DNA of 64,000 nt from Liolophura sinensis. Its lineage: Eukaryota; Mollusca; Polyplacophora; Chitonida; Chitonidae. Below, piece after piece: positions 42,686 to 53,984 of the stretch. How positions within the stretch are numbered: position 1 is the stretch's first letter; every line of letters begins with the position of its first letter. A program made the translations under genes and the position numbers. The notes below the pieces were generated by a model. It was given only the letters and a program-made list of their open reading frames with translations, was not told the DNA's origin and searched no databases. The stretch lies in assembly GCF_032854445.1 (NCBI RefSeq), contig NC_088297.1:12364163-12428162 (forward strand), read 5' to 3'.

Positions 42686-43156
42686 ATGGTGCTAACTATG
42701 GAATGTGATGGTCTGATCGACGAACTGCTTGCCGAAGTTGCTAAAGTCGGCCATGAGGGTTCTTCCAAGGCCGGTCACGAGCGTTCTTTAAACGACACGC
42801 ACGCCACTACAGATGCGTGGGTCGGACAGACTCTACGAATCGGGACAGCAAAGGGATAGGCTAGCCGCACCTTCGTCAGGTGGGCAGGCCAAGCGATAAA
42901 CACGTAACGGCCGACGAAATCGGTACCATGAGCGATGAGGATATCAAGAGTCTGTACTGCCAATATGAAGATAGTCTTGGGGCTCAAATGACTCTCGGGG
43001 GAGCCGCACTGCGATTGTATTCATGGGCGACCAGCATGTTTCTATCTATTCCACCGAGAATCGTCCCAAGCTCGTAGCAGAGCTTGGGACGACCCATTTT
43101 TCGGGCATGGGCTTAACATTGCTACTTGTTGGCTGTATCACCGCTATGGCATGTAG
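42686..43156 (+). pseudogene. Small element protein downstream of the ATPase (copy B)
   Basis: Counterpart of 11,750-12,220, with TADEIGTMSDEDIKSLYCQYE preserved in frame 42,880-43,077. Confidence 0.5.
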
Positions 43157-43247
43157 TTAGCCCCGTTAACCATGGGGCTGATCACTGCTAATCATTGTTC
43201 ATTTAGATACAGGTACCATCGATATATGTCATAATCTGATCGGTCAG

Positions 43248-43635
43248 GGTCTGTAACGCTCGTCATTTTCAAACTGTTTCTAATACCGCTTAACCTGAGG
43301 TTAGGGACCGTAAAGGTAGCCATGCTCATTACATCAGCATGATGCCTTTATGAACAGTTGCAATTAAAGCGCGACTGAGATACTTGTTTAGCTGTTATAT
43401 GACATGGAACTCATTCATGGACTACGAATTTGAAATTTGATATGGAATTCATGCCTGGAATATTCATTGTCTGCCCGGCGTCATTGAAAACTGATGACCG
43501 CTTCTCTCTTGTGTGTTACCGGCTTTATTTCCTATTTGTATAATTTCTTACATAACTTTGTCTTTGGGAGTTAAACGTTGTTGTTAAACGAAATGGATCT
43601 TGCGATTATCGACTTGGAACGCCCTTTACGGACTA
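43248..43635 (+). repeat. ~425-bp direct repeat, right unit (copy B)
   Basis: Counterpart of 12,312-12,735, slightly shorter. It runs straight into the basic-protein gene because ~100 bp are deleted. Confidence 0.85.
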
Positions 43636-43637
43636 CG

Positions 43638-43820
43638 AGCAGTGGCAGTGGCAAACGTGCCACAGATCCCAAAAGAGTCGCAGCGAGAAAGGCCAAGGTG
43701 AAAAAGCTCTTTGATGACCGACGCAAAACTTTAGCTTCTTTGCTACGCAGCGGAACGGCCGATGACCTCCTCAAAGAATTTGCCGCAGTGCAAGAGCAGC
43801 GCGAAGATGGGTGGGTGTAG
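43638..43820 (+). CDS. Basic small protein, paralogue 1 (copy B)
   Basis: Open frame SSGSGKRATDPKRVAARKAKVKK..., fused in frame to an ATG in the preceding direct repeat (43,578), so an 80-codon chimeric frame exists here that copy A lacks. Confidence 0.4.
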   Translation, partial: SSGSGKRATDPKRVAARKAKVKKLFDDRRKTLASLLRSGTADDLLKEFAAVQEQREDGWV

Positions 43821-43859
43821 GTGTCACTAGGGTATCAAGAAAAGCGCGACTAGTGCGTG

Positions 43860-44115
43860 GGTATCTACCGTGTTGTGCCACCAAGAAACAAATGTGCCAA
43901 AGATCCCAAAGAGTCGCTGCAGGACGGGCTGGTGCTGCAGCGAGAAAGGCCAAAGTGAAAAAGCTCATAGATGAGCTTCACGAAGCTTTAGCTTCTTCGC
44001 TCCGCAGGGGAACGACCGTTGATCTCCCCAAAGAGTTTGCCGAAGCGGATTTCTCCTTAACTCCAAACCTCAAAGTAATCAATATCACGTCTTTATTCAA
44101 AAAAAAGGTTAAAAG
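43860..44115 (+). pseudogene. Basic small protein, paralogue 2 (copy B)
   Basis: Counterpart of 12,988-13,278. One A is missing in the run within KDPKRVAAG (near 43,909), shifting the frame. Confidence 0.4.
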
Positions 44116-44262
44116 ATTTTTAATTAACAATATTTGGTCCACATTAGTCATACAATCTACGAGACAGGAGGTGTTACACAAAATATTATTCATACTATTG
44201 TATAGTGAACTTACGTTTTTGTAGTGTTACATTTCTATGTGAGTTTTTTCCCAAGTAAATTC

Positions 44263-44457
44263 GCTGTAACCCGTGAGTACGCTGCGATCGCAGGGAAACC
44301 GCTTCCATGCCATGCACTGCTGGACATCGAGCTACAGCTCTCCGATTTCAATGTGCCGTCAGAAGACCAAATGCACCGCGAGATTACCTTCGTCATCCTG
44401 GGAATGTGCGAGGTTGGCTTTGCCAGCTATGAGATAGCTAGTAAACTGGCCAAGTAA
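44263..44457 (+). pseudogene. Small membrane protein gene, 3' part (copy B)
   Basis: Open from AVTREYAAIAGKPLPCH to the stop at 44,457. The 5' half present in copy A is deleted. Confidence 0.4.
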
Positions 44458-44639
44458 TCCGAGAGGGGCCTAGTGGCCTACAAGCTAGTCAGGTAATCCG
44501 AACAGACCCTGTTTCATCGCCGGAAGGCGCCAAATGAAGTCCATCAGACCGATCTTCTGTTTCTGCCTCATGATCGACCAGGTCGGAAGCTTTACAAGTA
44601 GGCCCTCGCCGTGGTCGCTATAAGGGGGTCGAACCTCTA

Positions 44640-44891
44640 GCTACGAAGGAGGTTAAAGAGGTCGCTGATGTCCTGGCCGCACTCTGGCTGATCGGCCATC
44701 AATATGCGCAGAAGATGCATCTCCCTCCCGAAAAGCAATCGACAGAGTGGATGGCCCGTTTACCTGGTGTGGTGAATACTTTCGTCTCAGTGGGAAGAAG
44801 CCTAGGGTTGCCATCAGAGCTAAAACTGTGCCGCATCACCCGTCCTCGGTTATTCCAGGTCGATCAGTTGGGCAAGATGATGTTTGCTTAA
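44640..44891 (+). CDS. Conserved 83-residue open frame (copy B)
   Basis: Same length and frame as 14,292-14,543, ending GKMMFA. Confidence 0.4.
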   Translation, partial: ATKEVKEVADVLAALWLIGHQYAQKMHLPPEKQSTEWMARLPGVVNTFVSVGRSLGLPSELKLCRITRPRLFQVDQLGKMMFA

Positions 44892-44929
44892 GGGCCTTCA
44901 ACGTATCGTCTTTGGCTCAATAGTCGACA

Positions 44930-46654
44930 TCGATCTCTTCATAATTGTCTTTTTCGCCTGCAATTGGTGGTGGCTGGCCTTCAATGCCGTAACAGTTAAC
45001 TTGCACATTCCTGTGTTATAGCCAGGTTTGACCGGGGCACGGGCAGACTTCGTCCCAGATGATGACGCTTTGGCAGCGCCGTTTTGTGGACGTAGATACT
45101 GTCAGTAACTACCCGGACGGCCTTCTCAAGGCTAAATCTTGTAAGCATGGTGAGGAGGTTGATGTGGGAGGAGTCCAGCATGGAAGCCCTCAAGTGAGTA
45201 TACTGAGGCTGTGAGACGTCGTATTACGTGAGGATATGGCCAAGAGGGCACAATTGAGGGGCACCAACTAGCGTGCCGCTTTGTTTGGGTATTGCGCATG
45301 GAAATTTCGCTACCCCTGGTCGTTGACAAGCCTTCGCGTCATTCCTTTTCCGTTGGCCTGGCTGCCCTTGGTAAATTTGCCCATGACTGCGCAGGCCTGG
45401 TCTCGGTTGTCGGACAGTAAGACGTTGGTGTGTTTCCTAAAGACGACGAAGGCTTCGCGAACTTTGAGGATTTTCAGGAGCCCCGACTCTACGAGGTATG
45501 CCAGGCGGGGCAATGGATGGCAGTTATCTACGAACTCCCACCTGACGACCTCTGCAAAGCCAGTGCCAAAGTCTTTGGGGAGAGGACCGTTGATGGCTAC
45601 ACGAGTCATGTGGTGGGATACCCGAGACGTTCGAAATACGGCTTAGCTAATCCTTCTCCCTAGAAAGAAACTGGGTAACATGCCTTCATGTCGATGTTGA
45701 CAACATCCCTTGTATTGTAATCCATCGAGTTCCAGAGCCCGCCGTGGCCATGCTCAACACAGGCCTTCTGGACCTCGTCGATGAGGCTGGCTGGCGTTGG
45801 TTCCAATATAGTACCATAGTACTGGCCACGTGTTTCACCCCGAAACTCTTGTCGGCTAACGTCTCGTTGCCCAGGATCCTACAAATTTCTCGGAGCCTAC
45901 TGTGGGCCTCCGCCGTTCTGTAGGTACGGCCGTCCTGAAGTACGAACTGGTCGACGGTTAGCTACCTGTCTTGTCCACCAAGGAGCTAGACCGCTTTTGG
46001 TTCGTTCTGGGTTGCTTCTTCGATGACCTTTCAGAAGCCTCCCTCGTAGATGTGGACCGCTCTTCTCTGGCGGAAGTGAAGGTCTTTGGACCATGCGTGG
46101 CCATTGTGCCACATGATCTCTACTTTACCTCTGATACCGTTGCCACAGAACTGGTATTTGGCGCTGTTATAGATGTCCTCGCCTGCGATGTCCCACAGGA
46201 TGATTGCTCTCTTGAGGTCGGCTATATCATCTACCGAGGCGCCAGTATTGCGGGTGTAAGTCCTTCAAAATACTCCACCACACTTTGGGCGACGCAGTTG
46301 AAGTCTCCGTCCTTCACTGGTTCCAGGTCTAAATCTCTGATGGCATGGATACCGCATACAACCGCTCTCGTAGGGTAGCTTTCTTTGTAGTACACGGTGT
46401 CGATCCCAGTGAGTGCTTCTGTTCCTTGGGTCTCGAGAGAATTCAACGACTACGTGACCCTTCTTTTTCTCTGTTTTGACCGGGTCGAACTTATCTTCAA
46501 CCCCCCAGCCGCCTTTGTCCTCACGCAAGAACTTGACTTTCATGATGAAGTTGCCCTTTGGGAGGGCTATGAGGAGCCCTGCTGCCCTCGTATCCGTCAT
46601 GCAAGCGTTCACGACCAGCCGACCGCCTCTGACATGCATACCATCAGCGATCTC
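44930..46654 (-). pseudogene. polB-2: second, distinct type B DNA polymerase (copy B)
   Basis: Minus-strand fragments read in order: VEDKFDPVKTEKKKGHVVVEF, an OTU-like DGDFNCVAQSVVEYF, motif A VVNIDMKACYP (around 45,690) followed by TAG, a segment with RDQACAVMGKFTKGS (motif B region), and motif C VVTDSIYV (around 45,095). Many frameshifts and stops separate them, and the exonuclease region appears largely deleted. It differs clearly from polB-1 in sequence, GC content and lack of introns. The 5' end is cut by a SINE at 46,655. Confidence 0.65.
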
Positions 46655-46826
46655 AATGCTGGCTCTTTCTCCGGCCGTAAGTGGGAAGGTTTTGCAGCAA
46701 CCTGCGGATGGTCGTGGGTTTCCCCCGGGCTCTGTCCGGTTTCCTCTAACCATAATACTGGCAGCTGTCGTAAGTGAAATATTCTTGAGTACGGCGTAAA
46801 ACACCAATGAAATAAACAAATAAATC
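46655..46826 (+). mobile_element. SINE family A, 5'-truncated, at the polB-2 end
   Basis: CTCCGGCCGTAAGTGGGAAGG through GTGAAATATTCTTGAGTACG to an A-rich tail. Marks the right limit of element copy B. Confidence 0.85.
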
Positions 46827-48145
46827 TTCTACTAGCGTCATCGAATATTTTGCTTAGACATGTAGTTATGTAGTATTAAGATCTCCACGAAATCGCGGGC
46901 TTCAGAAAATTCAGTAAGGCATACAAACAATTTTCTTTTATTTTGCTTAACCACACCATGTTGCTATAGGGGACGTGTGAGTTGCTGATTTTGTAAGCTT
47001 TTGTATACATGCATAGTTTCGTCGTCATATGGCATGCATGCTAAGCCCCAAGAATACATACACATAAACGCAGAGGGACAAAAATCTATGCTGATTCAGA
47101 AATACATGTAATGATTTAACAACAGCTTTGTGTATTCTTTATATACCTTAAAGATATACATTTATATCGTGCTTAGGCGTCAAAGCACACAATGGAGTCG
47201 CAGAATGTATGCTCCCAGTTTTGTTTTCTTCATCTACCTACATCATTTGGGTTTTCCTGTTCTGACGAGTTCAGAATTTCGATAGCAATATAGATACATA
47301 TTGAACTGCAACTCCGGGTTCAAATTTGTGTGAAAATTTGTCAGTTATTTGCCGAAGACGGGTGGTTTTATGGCTCCCATCGACTGTCGACTGTCGCTTC
47401 TATACCTTTAACATGAATAGTTTACAAGTGGTTTGCGATAGTTTATTTAAGCCCATTTTGTATCGAATTTTTTCCGAATTATATGAAAGAAATTCATATA
47501 TATATATAATAGTTACAGCAGGTCACGTGATCACTACAGAAATCCGGGAGTGTGTGGACTATATACTGTTCAGTAAACACGTGACATGCCATAACTTTTT
47601 TTAATTGACATTCTGTTTACATGTTAGAAACCAAGTATTATTTTAACAATTGGATGAGGGAAGGGGGTCACTTAGGTGCAACGCATTCCCGTCAAAACAG
47701 AAATGAAACCATTATCAGACCTTTTTCTAAAATATAGTGCCACATTATCTTTGCAAACTAAACAATTTGTTAAAACAATTCAGCTGGGTAGGTGGCCTAT
47801 AAACATTACGTGTAATATTGCAGATGCTGACTGGAAGAATGGTACCGTTTACAAAAACAGAAAGATAGTATACGGGCTAGTATATACGGACTAACCAACA
47901 AGTTGACCTCATGACCTGTGGATGTGTTGATTTCATTCGACAACCTTCTTTTGAAAACATGTATGGCCTATATGTATAGTACAGCCTGATATATCACAGG
48001 CGTATTTATTGGTTACAAATACTAAAGATTCGCTACATAGTGCTTGAACCATTTTTTTCTTGTTTATTTATTGCAAATTTTATTGCAAACAAATTTAAAT
48101 TGTAGGCTGCTAGTCCAACCCAAATGCCAAGAAAGTATAATTAAG
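46827..48145. other. Spacer shared with copy A, no gene seen
   Basis: Corresponds to 15,140-17,119 minus the two SINEs present there. AT-rich, with a short (TA)n at ~47,500. Confidence 0.6.
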
Positions 48146-48321
48146 TATAGTCTCGGCCACAATGGTTGGTGCATTGCGTTGACCTATAATATAATGGCAT
48201 TTGCATAATAATGGTATCCACTACAACCTAATTTGGATGTTGTCTTTCCAAATCACTATAAGTTGCATCTGAAAGGAGCGGCAAACCCAATCAAACACGT
48301 TGCGTCTACTGCTGGCGGGAC

Positions 48322-48328
48322 TATATAA
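48322..48328 (+). promoter_or_regulatory. TATA box of the transposase gene
   Basis: TATATAA 119 bp before the ATG, in a GC-richer context (GGCGGGAC just upstream). Predicted start of transcription ~30 bp downstream. Confidence 0.5.
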
Positions 48329-48446
48329 GAACGACATACCATTGAGCTATCATTCGTAGACCAGATAAGTTGGCATTGCACACGGGTTTGTTTGATACAG
48401 CCAGACAACAAAAAACGTCATTCGGTATTCTCGGTATGTTATAAGC

Positions 48447-49469
48447 ATGCCGGGTCCCTGTAATGCAAAAACAAGATGGCAGATAGTGACCTTGGACGAA
48501 GAGGGTTATTCTAAATTGGACATTGCCAGAAGAGCCAGGATAGGGCGTAACACTGTTACCAGAGTGTTAGCCTTGTACCGAACGACTGGTCAAATGGCAC
48601 CTGGCAAAAGTACAGGTCCGCAGCGCAGAACGACTGCACGTGACGACCGTCATTTGCTGCAAATAACTAGACGGAACCGGAAAAAACCGGCGACATGGCT
48701 ACGCGATCAATGGGTCCAGGCGACCAATGTGCCAGTTTCCGTACGAACGACGCGACGGAGGTTGATTGAACGTGGCTACAGGGCAAGACGACTTCTCAGG
48801 AAGCCCCTTCTAACTCGACGCCATCGCCTCCAACGTCTAGCATGGGCAAGACAATGGCGACATTTGATAGTCGGTCACTGGCGACATGTGGTGTTTGCCG
48901 ATGAATCAAATTATCTCATCCATAAATGTGATGGGAGGGTGCGAGTTCGTCGACTGGTAGGAGAAAGGTTTAATGAAGACTGTGTGCAGGAAACAGTGGC
49001 ACGAGGAGGCGGATCCGTCCACGTGTGGGGAGGAATGCACTCCAGAGGGAAATCAGCTCTTATCGTGTTGAGGGAAAACGTAAATGGGGTGCGCTACAGG
49101 GATATCCTTGAGCGTAACATGATACCGTGGGCTCGGGCAGAGTTGCAAGACAATTATGCGTTCCACGATGACAATGCCACTCCACATAGGGCCCGCGTAG
49201 TTCGCGATTTCTTGGAAAATCATAACGTCAATGTCAGACCCCAGCCTTCTAAATGCCCGGATCTGAATCCGATGGAGCACATGTGGGAGGAGTTAGACCG
49301 CGCAGTAAGGTCAAGGGATGTACAGCCTCAAAACCAAAGGCAGTTGGAAACAGCACTTTTAGAAGAGTGGGACAATGTCCCTGATGTTCGGCAGGAGAAC
49401 CTTGTTGCGAGTAAGCCACGTCGTTTACAGGCCATAATGGACGTCAGAGGTGGTCACACCAAATACTGA
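48447..49469 (+). CDS. Tc1-like DD34E transposase
   Basis: 340 codons, uninterrupted, the usual Tc1 size. The N-terminus has a paired-type helix-turn-helix (LDIARRARIGRNTVTRVL, ~residues 25-42) and a second DNA-binding helix region with basic residues to ~120. The catalytic triad is visible: first Asp in VFADESNY, second in FHDDNATPHRA, and Glu in DLNPMEHMWEE, with 34 residues between the second Asp and the Glu. It cuts and pastes the element at TA dinucleotides. No stops or frameshifts, so recently active or still active. Confidence 0.95.
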   Translation: MPGPCNAKTRWQIVTLDEEGYSKLDIARRARIGRNTVTRVLALYRTTGQMAPGKSTGPQRRTTARDDRHLLQITRRNRKKPATWLRDQWVQATNVPVSVRTTRRRLIERGYRARRLLRKPLLTRRHRLQRLAWARQWRHLIVGHWRHVVFADESNYLIHKCDGRVRVRRLVGERFNEDCVQETVARGGGSVHVWGGMHSRGKSALIVLRENVNGVRYRDILERNMIPWARAELQDNYAFHDDNATPHRARVVRDFLENHNVNVRPQPSKCPDLNPMEHMWEELDRAVRSRDVQPQNQRQLETALLEEWDNVPDVRQENLVASKPRRLQAIMDVRGGHTKY

Positions 49470-49915
49470 GATGCTGGAACTGGCAAAGATAAGCATTGAC
49501 ATTGTAGCCAATCAAATGTACCGTAAAAGACCGGGTGGATTTGATTTGTCTCATGGTTTTCAATGAATTTCCTTTATTCTGAGTAGTCCCATCTAAATTA
49601 ATTCACTAACTGTCTAACTGTAGGATGTCGGTAGTAGATTTGATAAATGTCAAAGTCCATACAGATGACAAGAATATTTTATAACTAGTTATGGGTCGCA
49701 CAAAACAAGTTTTATTTTAAGTTTGTTCGTCAAGATTCAAGCAAATTACCCATGCACCAACCATTGTGGCCGAGACTGTACATCCGCCTTTCATATATGA
49801 TTGACCTGTATGTAACGTAAGTAACATTCTTTTCCATAATCAATGGAATGCAGTTACAACTTTTCAATACATGCAGGCAAACTTCCCACTTTTTACAGGC
49901 ATTTTATTGATCAGC

Positions 49916-49918
<3 letters not shown>

Positions 49919-49972
<54 letters not shown>
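49919..49972. repeat. (AT)n microsatellite
   Basis: Counterpart of 17,178-17,265. Confidence 0.95.
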
Positions 49973-49976
<4 letters not shown>

Positions 49977-50354
49977 TATCATGTCACGTGATAATGAAAC
50001 ATGAGTTTCGAGAAGACTGATCTGTGATGATCACATGACCTACTGGTATTTACCGTACTTGCTACTCGACATCCTGTTTACAGGCCTATACAGGTTATAT
50101 ATATCGTACGTCTGAAGTAAAACCGTTCACCAAACTTAACTAACATAGAAAATAAGTGAAAACAATGCGCTCGGGTGGACATAAAGATTTACTTAACATC
50201 ATCATATGATAGAGGCTGGAGGGGATATTGGGTATAATAAGTGAACTAACACTATAAAAATGCGGCAAAAGAATGTTAACCTGAAACTGTGTCTATATTT
50301 ACTTGACAACCCCATTTCAATATCTTCCTGTGAAACCATGCGTGCGCAATACAG

Positions 50355-50402
50355 TTTGAGTAAGTGAGTGAGTGAGTCTTTGGGGTTTAACGTCACGCCA
50401 CG
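50355..50402 (-). mobile_element. SINE family B tail fragment
   Basis: GAGTGAGTGAGTCTTTGGGG then TTTAACGTCA. Confidence 0.55.
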
Positions 50403-50477
50403 TTGACGTCAGCGTTGACGTCACTTCACGTTTTTCACCACTTAACACACAGCTATTACGCCCTTTACCAGTAAGTC

Positions 50478-50551
50478 GAGGGGGGCCTCCCTGGCTCAGT
50501 CGGTTAGTCCTCTCGCGCAGCGTAATGACCCAGGAGCCTCTCACCAATATA
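50478..50551 (+). mobile_element. SINE family A head only
   Basis: GGGCCTCCCTGGCTCAGTCG... to CTCTCACCAAT, then cut. Same insertion as 18,027 in copy A, with the body deleted here. Confidence 0.75.
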
Positions 50552-50559
50552 AACAAATA

Positions 50560-50820
50560 TAACAGCGTTTAATCTTGGTGTTGACTGTGATATCCAATCA
50601 TGTGGTACATTACTTAGTTTTGAATAATAACGAAAGAACGATAGGTACAAAAACTACTATACATATTAAAATGAAAAACGATATTTAAACGAACCTAATT
50701 TTATAGTTTTTCTTCTTCGATTATTTGAATTCATTGACACGTTTTGAACTAGCTGACGTGGACTTCATCGTCCCACTGTTGGTTTCAGTGAGATCACAGA
50801 CTTTTTTCACCGCAACCCAG
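50560..50820 (-). pseudogene. Relic of the PABPC 3' untranslated region (copy B)
   Basis: Matches 18,590-18,780, including CCCACTGTTGGT(G/T)TCAGTGA, with small insertions. The adjoining last coding exon is absent. Shows that the duplicated segment once reached into the PABPC 3' end. Confidence 0.6.
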
Positions 50821-52120
50821 CATTTTTAGCGTTTGGACTATCTCGTAAATTTGTACACATTAAACGAGAATTTCTCGGAAATGTGGAACATTAAATCGGG
50901 TGGCAGATCGGTGGCGTCCAGATATTCTCAAGGTAGCCCTTACAATACACCGTAGATTCCAAGCAGCTCACGCAGCGCATTTAATTCAGTGAAAAGATGT
51001 AAAAAAAAGAGTTGTATACATTTATATATTGTGTTCCCACTGACGTATAATGTTTTATTCAGCCTGAGGGTAAGAAAATGAAAATGAAGTTTTATTTATA
51101 TTTTTACAAATATAATGCAGTGCACATGATGAAATGAAACTTATAGCTATCTATCTATTCCACATTGTGCACTTGCTGGCAAGCTTAGAGGCGTAAGGGT
51201 GTATATAGGCGCTTCGTTGCCAAATTCGCTGCACTTATTCATTTTAATGAGGTGTTTTATGCGCAGTGTGTGAAACAAGGAATCGGGATTATAACTCGGA
51301 AAAGTACGTAAGATTTTACAGATGAAATTATTTGTCGTAGAAACAGCATTTTCTTCGCGGCTGAACAAATTGTCACTCACAAAATAGTTTCCTGAAATGT
51401 GAAAGAACATAATTTTCTTATATGTTGTGAAGAAATAATTTTTTTCTCTGAAGAATTGATTGACTGTCTTTACAAATAAAGGATGGACTTTAAAAATACT
51501 CCATACTAAGATGTATATGAAAAAAAATTCAAATGAAGTTGTATGGCGCTAATACGCCACCATAAACAAAATTCCGTTAACTGGTAAACTATCTATCATT
51601 CACGTGATATACGCCATAAGGCACACATGCCTTTGGTATTATAATTGGTTTGTGAAACTGTCAATGTATTTCAATGTATTAATATACAACAAATCCTTGG
51701 TAATCTTTGGCGTTCTAAAACTTCAGGTACATATAGTAAAATAGAGCTATAAACATCATATCTTTGTATAGAACGGCTGCCGCTTTTGAAGCGTGGATCA
51801 TTAGGCTTTCCTTAGCCTTAGAGGGAAATCAACCATCCGTAACATGAAAAAGGCGAATAGGGTCAGATCTTTTGTAATAGGCAGAACAGGAGGATGGGGT
51901 TATCACAAAGTTATGGCGTGCTTAACATTTGTGCGCGATGTACGCATGGAATGAGGGCTGGGTATACTGCCATGTATACGCTCTTCACTGACAACAAATG
52001 GAGTGAGTGAGTGCTTGGGGTTTAACGCCTGACTCCACCGGGAACAGCGAGACGTATTGGCCTACAGTGAATTATACACGGAGTCTCAATAACACAGGCC
52101 AGAATTTCGCCGATTATAGA
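50821..52120. other. Intergenic, no gene recognised
   Basis: AT-rich unique sequence beyond the duplication. A SINE-B tail (GAGTGAGTGCTTGGGGTTTA) lies at ~51,992-52,035. Confidence 0.6.
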
Positions 52121-52327
52121 ATGGAGTGTTTTTTACCAGTAATGGTGCTTTTGTTAGTTACACACGAGCCTGCGAATTCTGCTTCGAGGAAGACTTTGAG
52201 TTGCGTGGCAAAATCTGAAAACGTTACCTCGGTATACAGGCGTATCAGTTTCAGGCAAATAAATCCGTGTAACCCAAGTGTCGCGGAAATGTGCTATGTC
52301 AACGAAGATTTACTGCCTATTTTATAA
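52121..52327 (+). CDS. Possible short secreted peptide or upstream frame
   Basis: 68-codon frame starting MECFLPVMVLLLVTHEPANS, a signal-peptide-like start, with three cysteines in the remainder. It lies ~220 bp upstream of the GPCR start codon, so may simply be 5' leader sequence. No family recognised. Confidence 0.2.
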   Translation: MECFLPVMVLLLVTHEPANSASRKTLSCVAKSENVTSVYRRISFRQINPCNPSVAEMCYVNEDLLPIL

Positions 52328-52550
52328 AGGAGACAATATATGCAGGACTGACTATTGTCACCGATGCTGTTCGAAAAGAATAAAGAGGAAACACGCTCAC
52401 AAATCAGTTCGAGGCAGAGTGAACGGAAAGCTATATACCGGAGATTACACAGTCATGGACTGAGGCTTTTGATATAGACGCTGTTCAGAAAACAGGAGAA
52501 GGAAAGATCCGCAGTAAAGTGAACCAAAATCTGTACAGGAGACTACAGGC

Positions 52551-52863
52551 ATGGTTTGGGTAAGAACACAGACGCTCTTCAAAAAGCTTTTTGGAATCCC
52601 GTGCTTCAGTGTTTTAACGGTTCTGCTGCTACCACTCAACTTCCGGTCCACGTGGTGCCAGGAATGCCGATGGAAGACTTACGAAGAGCCAGGCGACGTT
52701 AACCTCGCTGTTGTTCTCAGCATGCGATCACCCGAAGCAGAAAAATGCGGAGATGTAGTATACGGCTCTCTACAACTGCTGACGGCTGTTAAATACGTGG
52801 TTAGCAAGCTGAACAGCCCTGGGTTGAAGAGCAGCCAGAGTTTCATCCCGGGGGTTAAGATAG
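52551..52863 (+). CDS. Class C GPCR-like receptor, coding exon 1
   Basis: The ATG at 52,551 opens a signal peptide (FSVLTVLLLPL), then WCQECRWKTYEEPGDVNLAVVLSM, CGDVVYGSLQLLTAVKYVVSKLNS and FIPGVKIG. This is the start of a periplasmic-binding-protein-like ligand domain as in metabotropic glutamate receptors and relatives (beta strand, conserved Cys, long helix A, next strand). The donor AG|GTGAGG leaves phase 1. Closest subfamily not determined. Confidence 0.7.
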
Positions 52864-53304
52864 GTGAGGCATTATAGTGAAATCTTGTATAGAAATAAGA
52901 ACATACACTTGTAAGACTAGTGGTGAGTAGATGGATGGAATGGTGAACAATTTTTTAAAGTCATTTTTGTAAAGGTGGGAAGAGTAGTTTTTGCTGAAAT
53001 TCGGCATATTCAGTTAAGAATTTTTTTAAGAGTTATTTAATCCACAGAATTTTTTGTAGGGCTAAATGCATGTAGGCCTACTGCTGCTAAATTATTCCTG
53101 ATTACGACGTATAAAGCACTAATCAAATAAATGAATAAAATACTACTGTTAGATCTATTTAATATATTACTCATGATGATGGCATAAGAAAATACCGAAG
53201 TATTCAATACAAATGATTCTAGGGATTAGCACTGTACCTGTGTATTTAACCTGAGTCTTTAGGACTAATATGTTTTGACGAGCGTCTATGCAGATGGACA
53301 GTAT
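52864..53304. other. GPCR intron 1, proximal part
   Basis: No feature except a weak SINE-A-like tail near 53,100-53,145. Confidence 0.5.
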
Positions 53305-53955
53305 CTATTCATTTATTTGATTAGTTTTTTACACCGTGCTCAACATCGATATTTCACTTATACGACGGCGGCCAGCATTATGGTGGGGGGAAACCTGGCA
53401 GAACCCGGCCAAAACCCACAACCATCCGCAGGTGGTTAACATACCTTCCCACGTACGGCCGGAGAGGAAACCAGCATGAGCTGAACACAAACTCATAACG
53501 ACTACATTAGTGAGTGAGTGAGTGAGTGCTTGGGGTTTAACGTCGTACTCAACAATTTTTCAGTCATATGACGACGAAGGAATCATTAGGGTGCATGTAC
53601 GTGTAATGTGCCTCCTTGTTGCAGGACGGATTTCCACCGCTCTTTTATTTAGTGCTGCTTCACTGAGACGACTTACCGAAGGCAAGCAAGCCGCCCCGCC
53701 CGAGCCATTATACTGATACGGGTCAACCAGTCGTTGCACTATCCCCTTCATGCTGAAGGCCAAGCGAGGAAGTTACAACTTCCTCTTTTAAAGTCTTAGG
53801 TGTGACTCGATCAAGGATTGATCCTGGATCTACCGGTCCCGAAGCGGACGCTCTACCAACTGTGCTATCCGGGCCGGTAACTACATTAGTGAGAGGCTCC
53901 TGGAACATTGCACCACACTGGCGCACTAAGTAGGCCTACCTCGATCACGGAGGCC
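53305..53955 (-). mobile_element. SINE family A split by a nested SINE family B
   Basis: The 3' part of SINE-A lies at 53,305-53,511 and its 5' part (GGAGGCCCC end) at 53,881-53,955. The two halves are separated by the SINE-B at 53,512-53,880, with ACTACATTAG duplicated at both junctions. Confidence 0.85.
53512..53880 (-). mobile_element. tRNA-derived SINE, family B, full length
   Basis: Read on the minus strand: tRNA-like head (CCCGGATAGCACAGTTGGTA, box A; ATCGAGTC, box B-like), body, and 3' end ATATGACTGAAAAATTGTTG followed by a GTTAAACCCCAAGCACTCAC tail. Flanked by a 10-bp target-site duplication. Confidence 0.88.
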
Positions 53956-53984
53956 CCAAGATGGACAATATAAGAAGTTCTTTA

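Larger units (their letters stand above)
35140..46654. mobile_element. Decayed Polinton/Maverick-like element, copy B
   Basis: Same gene order as copy A. The right end is longer, with most of polB-2 preserved, and is cut by a SINE at 46,655. The left end is not defined by any terminal repeat I can see. Confidence 0.75.
48148..49778 (+). mobile_element. Tc1/mariner-family DNA transposon, apparently intact
   Basis: 1,631 bp bounded by 27-bp terminal inverted repeats (left TAGTCTCGGCCACAATGG..., right end ...CATTGTGGCCGAGACTG; 26 of 27 match) and flanked by TA on both sides (48,146-48,147 and 49,779-49,780). Copy A shows the empty site with a single TA. It carries one full-length transposase. 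Confidence 0.95.

Noticed and set aside
44930-46654. Reverse transcriptase or integrase of a retroelement
   Set aside because: The YP and TDS motifs fit a type B DNA polymerase, with no RT YxDD box and no integrase zinc finger or DDE.
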